Source: a virus. From it: 26,402 nucleotides of DNA. Where the stretch lies: positions 1 to 26,402 of IMG/VR virus record IMGVR_UViG_3300017971_000696. One strand, given 5' to 3'. The position numbers and the translations under genes were made by a program. Position 1 is the stretch's first letter. Every line of letters begins with the position of its first letter. Positions 22,827 to 26,402 of the stretch are shown here, in pieces. The notes below the pieces were generated by a model that saw nothing but the letters and a program-made list of their open reading frames with translations, did not search any database and was not told the DNA's origin.

Positions 22827-23692
22827 GTGTTCATCCTCCCGCCAGGAGGGTAGTTGTTCCTAAACGGGGACGCGGGGAAGTTGACCATCGTCCCATTATT
22901 GCTGTTGACGGAGTTGTCCGTGATTGTCGGAGCGGTGTCTGTTTGGTCACAGCGCCACCAGCCGACAAGATTCGCGGATAGACTATGGAAAGTCGGATCG
23001 GACGGAGTTCCGGCATTATAGAGTTCGCGGACTTCTTCAGCCGTCAACTCAGCGTTCCAGATTGTCGCGCTCGTTGAGAATCCATCGAAGAATCTGCTAA
23101 ATCCGTCACGGGAACTTATGGCAAGATTCGCCGCCGCTTCGACTATGGTGGCCGTCAAGTTGTCTCCCGTGATGTTGTTCCGCGTTAGTTCCTTGCCGTC
23201 CAAATACAGCTTCACACCTGAAGCCGCGCTGCTTCCGTCATAGGTCACGCACACATGATGCCACAGGCCGTTGTTGACTTCTCTGTAGCCTATGGGAAAA
23301 TCCACTTCGATCCCGTTCAAGGTATCCGTACTCGTTATGCCAACGACAAAATCGGGATTAGACGGACGGTAAACAAGCGACCAACCTCTCCTTGTTCCTC
23401 CGTCCAGCCGCTTGCTCAAAAGAGCGCCGACAGTGGAAAGTTCAAGAGTGCAAAACCAAATGCCGAAAGAAAACGAGTCCAGCCGGTCGAACTGAATCTC
23501 TGCCGGATTCCCGATGTCAATCCAGTCGTTGACTCCATCGAATTCAAGAGTCTCTGTCAATGCCAGGGCGGAAGCAACAGGTATGCCCGCGATCAACTTT
23601 TCCTGGTCCGTAAGACCACCAGGAAGAGTATCCCCGATAGGAAGTTCCTGCTTCTGTCCAGCAATGACAACAACCGGCCTTCGAACGGCCAT
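22823..23692 (-). CDS. LamG / concanavalin-like lectin protein with phage attachment N-terminus
   Basis: A 289-residue protein. The first 22 residues (VVVIAGQKQELPIGDTLPGG) match the N-terminal segment of the next gene and of many phage tail proteins, probably an attachment module. Residues about 50-240 are a LamG fold: LEFDGVNDWIDIGN, FSFGIWFCTLELSTVGALLS, NGLWHHVCVTYDGSS, GVKLYLDGKEL, SRFFDGFSTSATIWNAELTA and EEVRELYNAG, all typical strands, with W and DG turns. It ends with a second strand group (LVGWWRCDQTDTAPTITDNS). The domain binds carbohydrates in relatives, so a receptor-binding or adhesion role at the virion surface is likely. Confidence 0.85.
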   Translation of the reverse strand: MAVRRPVVVIAGQKQELPIGDTLPGGLTDQEKLIAGIPVASALALTETLEFDGVNDWIDIGNPAEIQFDRLDSFSFGIWFCTLELSTVGALLSKRLDGGTRRGWSLVYRPSNPDFVVGITSTDTLNGIEVDFPIGYREVNNGLWHHVCVTYDGSSAASGVKLYLDGKELTRNNITGDNLTATIVEAAANLAISSRDGFSRFFDGFSTSATIWNAELTAEEVRELYNAGTPSDPTFHSLSANLVGWWRCDQTDTAPTITDNSVNSNNGTMVNFPASPFRNNYPPGGRMNT

Positions 23693-23702
23693 GATTCAGT
23701 CC

Positions 23703-24158
23703 TTATACCAGAAGAACGGTGTCGCTGATCTCGATTTCGATCTCGGTGGTGCTGATCGCCTTGCCGAGAAGAATCACGACTTCGCCCGCTCCGGTCGGGG
23801 CGACTTCCGTTCGCAATCCCGCCGTCGCCGCCGAAAGACACTGCTTGGCCCCCGGCGTGAGTCCGGTGAATCCGTCCAGGACGCCATCATGCTGGATGTC
23901 TCCGATGGCGGCGGGGGCAATGGACGAACTTCGAACGAACCTGTAGGTCGGATTGGAGGTTCCAAGGGCATCCGCCTTGGCCAGATCAACGGAGTTGGCT
24001 CCGTTGATGTAGACCACTTGGCCTTTGGAGATCGCTCCCGCGTTTCCATTCGTCATTTGGGAAACGCCGACACCGGTCACGGGTGCATCCAAGGTATCTC
24101 CTGCGGGAAGCTCCTGCTTTTGACCCTGAATGACGACAAGAGGTTTTCGCAGCGCCAT
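23703..24158 (-). CDS. Phage surface protein with GDTL attachment N-terminus
   Basis: A 151-residue beta protein. It begins MALRKPLVVIQGQKQELPAG, the same segment as in the LamG protein. The body (GDVV-like: AISKGQVVYINGANSVDLAK) and the end (GEVVILLGKAISTTEIEIEI) follow the pattern of small trimeric beta proteins such as DUF2190-like decoration domains. The next gene ends the same way. AAGGAG 6-7 nt upstream is fused to the preceding stop TAA. A fibre or spike module is the best guess. Confidence 0.65.
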   Translation of the reverse strand: MALRKPLVVIQGQKQELPAGDTLDAPVTGVGVSQMTNGNAGAISKGQVVYINGANSVDLAKADALGTSNPTYRFVRSSSIAPAAIGDIQHDGVLDGFTGLTPGAKQCLSAATAGLRTEVAPTGAGEVVILLGKAISTTEIEIEISDTVLLV

Positions 24159-24169
24159 CTCTCTTCTCC

Positions 24170-24577
24170 TTATGCCAAAATGATCGAGGGTTCAATCTTG
24201 ATCTCCAAAACCTGCGGACTCAAAGCTCTTCCAACTTTCTGAACGATTTGTCCTGTTCCTGTCGGTGGAACGGTAGCCATTTTACCGCTCACAAGATCGA
24301 GATAGTAGATCGCCATTGCCGACAAAGAAACGGTTCCTGTTATTGGCGTCCAGTCACTCAACTCGAATCTTCCCGAAAACTGAACTTTCGCGACAAAAGT
24401 AGGAGCAGCCCCGGCGACAACAAGCCCTATGGCATTGCGCGTGTTGTTTGCCGATGTGGCCCGCAAAACTCCTATTCCTGAACTGTCCACGGCGACGACA
24501 TGACCCTTGATTAGAGAGATAGCGTCCTTGTTCACTCCCTTCAAGAATTCCGTAGGAAGTACGGTCGCTACAGCCAT
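24170..24577 (-). CDS. Small beta structural protein related to its neighbour
   Basis: A 135-residue protein lacking the GDTL segment but otherwise similar in layout to the next gene: helical start (VLPTEFLKGVNKDAISLIKG), then HVVAVDSSGIGVLRATSANN, AKVQFSGRFELSDWTPITGT and the ending VGRALSPQVLEIKIEPSIIL, which aligns with VILLGKAISTTEIEIEISDT of the neighbour. The pair is probably an old tandem duplication. AAGGA is fused to the preceding TAA. A role at the virion surface is likely from context only. Confidence 0.6.
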   Translation of the reverse strand: MAVATVLPTEFLKGVNKDAISLIKGHVVAVDSSGIGVLRATSANNTRNAIGLVVAGAAPTFVAKVQFSGRFELSDWTPITGTVSLSAMAIYYLDLVSGKMATVPPTGTGQIVQKVGRALSPQVLEIKIEPSIILA

Positions 24578-24588
24578 CGCTCAGTTCC

Positions 24589-24924
24589 TTAGGCCGGATA
24601 GTTCTCTTGAGTTCCGCCTAGAATCGCTCCGTCTGACACGAGATCGAGGTAAATCCGATCTTCCAGATCAGCAGGTGTGGATTCCCCTATCAACGTGTCG
24701 TAGTCACTGTCCTCGTACACCTTCAAGCCGCTGTGGCCGGGAGCCGTGGAAGGAACCCAATCGCTGCCGTCGGTCCTGCCGATCTCCCAAAAGGCTTCAA
24801 GCCTTCTGAGCGCCGGATAGTTGATGTATCTTGAAAGGCGCACATGATCGTAGGAAACAGGCGTTCCGCCTGCCGTGTCCACGCTTACGGCGTTCTCACC
24901 AAGATCATGCTGGCGTCTTGCCAT
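24589..24924 (-). CDS. Hypothetical structural-region protein
   Basis: A 111-residue protein starting MARRQHDLGENAVSVDTAGG at ATG 24924, with AAGGAG 8 nt upstream. A longer frame to 24975 would be preceded by no ribosome binding site. It has a middle helix (RYINYPALRRLEAFWEIGRT), then an acidic end (DLEDRIYLDLVSDGAILGGT). Family unknown. It is the last gene of the moderate-GC block, before the composition shift. Confidence 0.6.
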   Translation of the reverse strand: MARRQHDLGENAVSVDTAGGTPVSYDHVRLSRYINYPALRRLEAFWEIGRTDGSDWVPSTAPGHSGLKVYEDSDYDTLIGESTPADLEDRIYLDLVSDGAILGGTQENYPA

Positions 24925-24994
24925 GGTCCATCTCCTTGTTCTTCTTCGTGTCGGCCACGTGCATGGACTCGACATCCTCGATCAGATCGTACAA
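24905..24994 (-). CDS. Doubtful 29-residue frame in the junction gap
   Basis: A short frame from a TTG at 24994 to TGA at 24907-24905, overlapping the start of the 111-residue gene by 20 nt. It has no clear ribosome binding site, and an ATG at 24964 would give 19 residues. The same frame stays open further upstream through FLGAAGDLYDLIEDVES and past the end of the 72-residue gene, so it could be the C-terminus of an older or frameshifted gene cut at the GC junction. It may equally be noise. Confidence 0.3.
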   Translation of the reverse strand: MYDLIEDVESMHVADTKKNKEMDHGKTPA

Positions 24995-25001
24995 GTCGCC
25001 C

Positions 25002-25025
25002 GCGGCCCCCAGAAAGGGGGACCGC
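25002..25025. other. GC-rich hairpin at the composition junction
   Basis: CCCCC (25006-25010) and GGGGG (25016-25020) flank a 5-nt loop, extended by GCGG/CCGC with one bulged base. Neither strand has a U-tract after it, so it is not a standard intrinsic terminator. It sits between two genes where base composition changes. Confidence 0.4.
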
Positions 25026-25032
25026 CAAATCC

Positions 25033-25251
25033 TTACGCTTCCGTCCCGGCCGCCTCGCCCGGGGCCTTCCGGACGATCGCGCCGTCCCGCGTGACGCGGT
25101 CGCCTTCGCCCAGGCCGTACTTCGCGGCGATCAGTTCGCGCAAGAGTCCCACGCGTTCCGCCGCGTGCCGCGCGTCGCGTTCCGCGGCCCCTTGCGCGTC
25201 CAAGGCCGCCGCCAGCCGCGCCAGGTCCTTTTCCTCCACCCGCTCCGCCAT
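25033..25251 (-). CDS. Small helical protein with a C-terminal beta motif
   Basis: A 72-residue protein starting MAERVEEKDLARLAAALDAQ, a long charged helix with coiled-coil potential, then LLRELIAAKYGLGEGDRVTR and DGAIVRKAPGEAAGTEA. The end, YGL..GD.(V/I)....G.I, occurs in small helical phage proteins of unknown role. The start at 25251 is fixed by GGAG 7 nt upstream, within or at the edge of the direct repeat. GC content is visibly higher than in the genes to the left. Confidence 0.65.
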   Translation of the reverse strand: MAERVEEKDLARLAAALDAQGAAERDARHAAERVGLLRELIAAKYGLGEGDRVTRDGAIVRKAPGEAAGTEA

Positions 25252-25253
25252 GG

Positions 25254-25316
25254 TTCGGCTCCTGGCTCTTGGCTCCTGGCTCTTAGTTGTGGCTGTCAAT
25301 CCGCAATCCGCATTCC
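25254..25316 (-). repeat. 63-nt direct repeat, copy 1
   Basis: Identical at every base to copy 2 at 25641-25703. It contains a 14-nt unit GGCTCCTGGCTCTT twice in tandem and two AATCCGC units (plus-strand reading). On the minus strand its end supplies GGAG for the following gene's ATG. A stop TAA lies inside, so it is not coding through. Confidence 0.95.
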
Positions 25317-25327
25317 CCAGCGGGCCG

Positions 25328-25636
25328 CTACCGAACGGCGTCCAACGACGCGCCGATCTCCTCGTCGACCGCCGCCCGCGCCGCGTTCAGCGCTTCCAGG
25401 CGCGCGGTCAGTTCGGCTTGCTCGGCCACGGCGTCGGTCAACAGCGCTTCCCGCGCCCGCTCCAGCGCCCGGATCGCGTCGGAGAGAAGCATCTCATGCA
25501 GCCGCGCCTTGGCCTCGGCCTTGGAGACCGCGCCGCTCGCGATGTCCGCGGCCAGGTCCGCTTCGCGCCGCGCGGGGTCGATTCCCACGCTGACTTGCAC
25601 CTTCCCGTCCGTCGCCGTCTTCACTTCCACGCTCAT
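25328..25636 (-). CDS. Small alpha-helical protein
   Basis: A 102-residue protein starting MSVEVKTATDGKVQVSVGID with two beta strands, then helices (DIASGAVSKAEAKARLHEML, LSDAIRALERAREALLTDAV, AELTARLEALNAARAAVDEE). GGAG 9 nt before the ATG is supplied by repeat copy 2. The overall pattern, short beta N-terminus and long helical rest, fits a trimeric or coiled-coil fibre-associated accessory, but that is inference. High GC like its neighbours. Confidence 0.65.
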   Translation of the reverse strand: MSVEVKTATDGKVQVSVGIDPARREADLAADIASGAVSKAEAKARLHEMLLSDAIRALERAREALLTDAVAEQAELTARLEALNAARAAVDEEIGASLDAVR

Positions 25637-25640
25637 GGTC

Positions 25641-25703
25641 TTCGGCTCCTGGCTCTTGGCTCCTGGCTCTTAGTTGTGGCTGTCAATCCGCAATCCGCAT
25701 TCC
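25641..25703 (-). repeat. 63-nt direct repeat, copy 2
   Basis: Second copy, exact match to 25254-25316, between the fibre-like gene and the 102-residue gene. A third AATCCGC unit follows just beyond its end at 25705-25711. Two identical copies within 400 bp, each before a gene start, suggest recent duplication or continuing recombination. Confidence 0.95.
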
Positions 25704-25718
25704 TCAATCCGCAGTCGT

Positions 25719-26402
25719 TCAACTCACGACGGCGAGCTTCCGGCTGTTGCCCGCGGCATCCTTGACCGTGATGTACCCCGTGACCGTTTCCGCGCCGATG
25801 GCCGCGTGCGTGCCGAACTTGACGGAGCCGGTGGGGTTGAGGAAGAGATCGCCGGCGAGGGTGTCGATTTCCCCGTCGGTCCCGTCGTGGCGGATGCGCA
25901 GATCGTCGGTGCCCGCCACGCCGCCGGGCTGGCGCACGACGAAGCGGCCGTCGGCGCCCGCGCCGCCATACCCAAGCGCTCCAGGCTCGAAAACGAAGCT
26001 GCCGCCATCGGGGTTGGCGCCGCCGGATACCCCGCCGCTTTGGCCCTTAAAATAGGCATCCATTCCCGATACGGTCGTGGCGGCACAGAAGTCTCCCGGT
26101 TCCGTGTCGGCGAAGCGCAGGAACGTATTCGTATCGCCGAGTAGCTGTCCGGGTTTCACAAGCGAGAAGACTTGCCCCGTGCCGGTCCCCAAACCGCGGA
26201 CATATGCGGTTCTCCAGTTGAACGTCACGTGCCCGAAATCGACGTTGCCATCGTTCCCGGGGAAGACATTCGTCGCCAACAGGTACAGCGACGACTGGTT
26301 GTTCTTGAACGAGATGACCGCGCCGCCCGGAGAAGAGATCTTGCCGAAGCTGCCGTCGTTATAGATGCTGAGATCGTCGCTTCCCGCCACGCCGCCGGGC
26401 TG
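25719..26402 (-). CDS. Tail fibre-like repeat protein, C-terminal part (5' end beyond the right edge)
   Basis: At least 227 residues are in the window; the frame is open to the right edge. It contains two copies of a beta module, QPGGVAGSDDLSIYNDGSFG and RQPGGVAGTDDLRIRHDGTD, each followed by short strands (GKISSPGGAVISF and GEIDTLAGDLFLNPTGSVKF). Glycine-rich linkers (GQSGGVSGGANPDGGSFVFE) lie between. The end VTGYITVKDAAGNSRKLAVV looks like a terminal strand set. Such D-D-L..(Y/R)(N/H)DG repeats are found in trimeric phage fibres and other repeat adhesins. Binding target unknown. GC-rich compared with the capsid genes. Confidence 0.8.
   Translation of the reverse strand, partial: QPGGVAGSDDLSIYNDGSFGKISSPGGAVISFKNNQSSLYLLATNVFPGNDGNVDFGHVTFNWRTAYVRGLGTGTGQVFSLVKPGQLLGDTNTFLRFADTEPGDFCAATTVSGMDAYFKGQSGGVSGGANPDGGSFVFEPGALGYGGAGADGRFVVRQPGGVAGTDDLRIRHDGTDGEIDTLAGDLFLNPTGSVKFGTHAAIGAETVTGYITVKDAAGNSRKLAVVS
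25894..25931 (-). repeat. Internal fibre repeat, copy 1 of 2
   Basis: The 38 nt encoding the QPGGVAGTDDLRI segment match 26365-26402 at all but 4 positions. The similarity reflects the repeated beta module of the fibre protein, not a mobile element. Confidence 0.8.
26365..26402 (-). repeat. Internal fibre repeat, copy 2 of 2
   Basis: Second copy, at the right edge, encoding QPGGVAGSDDLSI; it matches 25894-25931 at 34 of 38 bases. The module probably continues beyond the window. Confidence 0.8.

Noticed and set aside
25254-25703. CRISPR array
   Set aside because: Only two copies of the repeat, with a gene between them rather than short spacers, and no cas genes.
1-26402. tRNA, rRNA, integrase or attachment sites
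   Set aside because: None recognised by eye; a dedicated tRNA scan was not possible.

Overview
The window is the structural half of a tailed double-stranded DNA phage or prophage (Caudoviricetes), almost certainly a siphovirus. The evidence is a single minus-strand gene cluster in the classical order: large terminase, portal, scaffold, major capsid protein, neck and connector proteins, tail terminator, tail tube, frameshifted tail assembly chaperone, and a very long tape measure protein. There is no sheath, no integrase, no tRNA and no host housekeeping gene, so the host cannot be named. Neither end of the cluster is in the window: the tape measure gene runs off the left edge and a tail-fibre-like gene runs off the right edge. 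Nearly every gene is on the minus strand, so transcription runs from high to low coordinates. Genes are packed with ATGA or GTGA overlaps, or with Shine-Dalgarno sequences fused to the preceding stop codon (TAAGGAG).

Right to left. 25.0-26.4 kb is a GC-richer segment holding the end of a fibre-like repeat protein and two small helical proteins, each preceded by an identical 63-nt direct repeat that carries its ribosome binding site. 20.6-24.9 kb encodes small beta-rich surface or tail-tip proteins, a LamG (concanavalin-like) protein, a permuted-papain amidase (YiiX/C92-like) that is the best cell-wall-hydrolase candidate, a micro-protein with GTI repeats and a BppU-like beta protein. 19.5-20.6 kb is a translationally coupled trio: a one-helix membrane coiled-coil protein, a stand-alone response-regulator receiver domain, and a second one-helix membrane coiled-coil protein. 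16.7-19.5 kb is the large terminase, interrupted by a 367-residue LAGLIDADG intein just after its Walker B motif. 12.2-16.5 kb holds portal, scaffold and capsid genes, with a sigma-70-like promoter and a 20-bp dyad motif seen twice. 7.5-12.2 kb holds decoration and neck genes, and a plus-strand HNH homing endonuclease between two neck genes. 1-7.5 kb is the tail: gp10-like protein, tail terminator, tube, a terminator hairpin, chaperone G with a -1 frameshift to GT (slippery A AAA AAC plus an 8-nt spacer and hairpin), and at least 1,698 residues of tape measure.

Together the genes give head assembly and DNA packaging (terminase, portal, scaffold, capsid), head-tail joining, tail length control and adsorption. 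Two independent homing elements (intein and HNH gene) sit inside the essential block. The least expected component is the receiver-domain protein between two membrane coiled-coil proteins immediately upstream of the terminase. It is the best candidate for an undescribed system, possibly control of lysis or of the host envelope, but its function is not demonstrated by the sequence.
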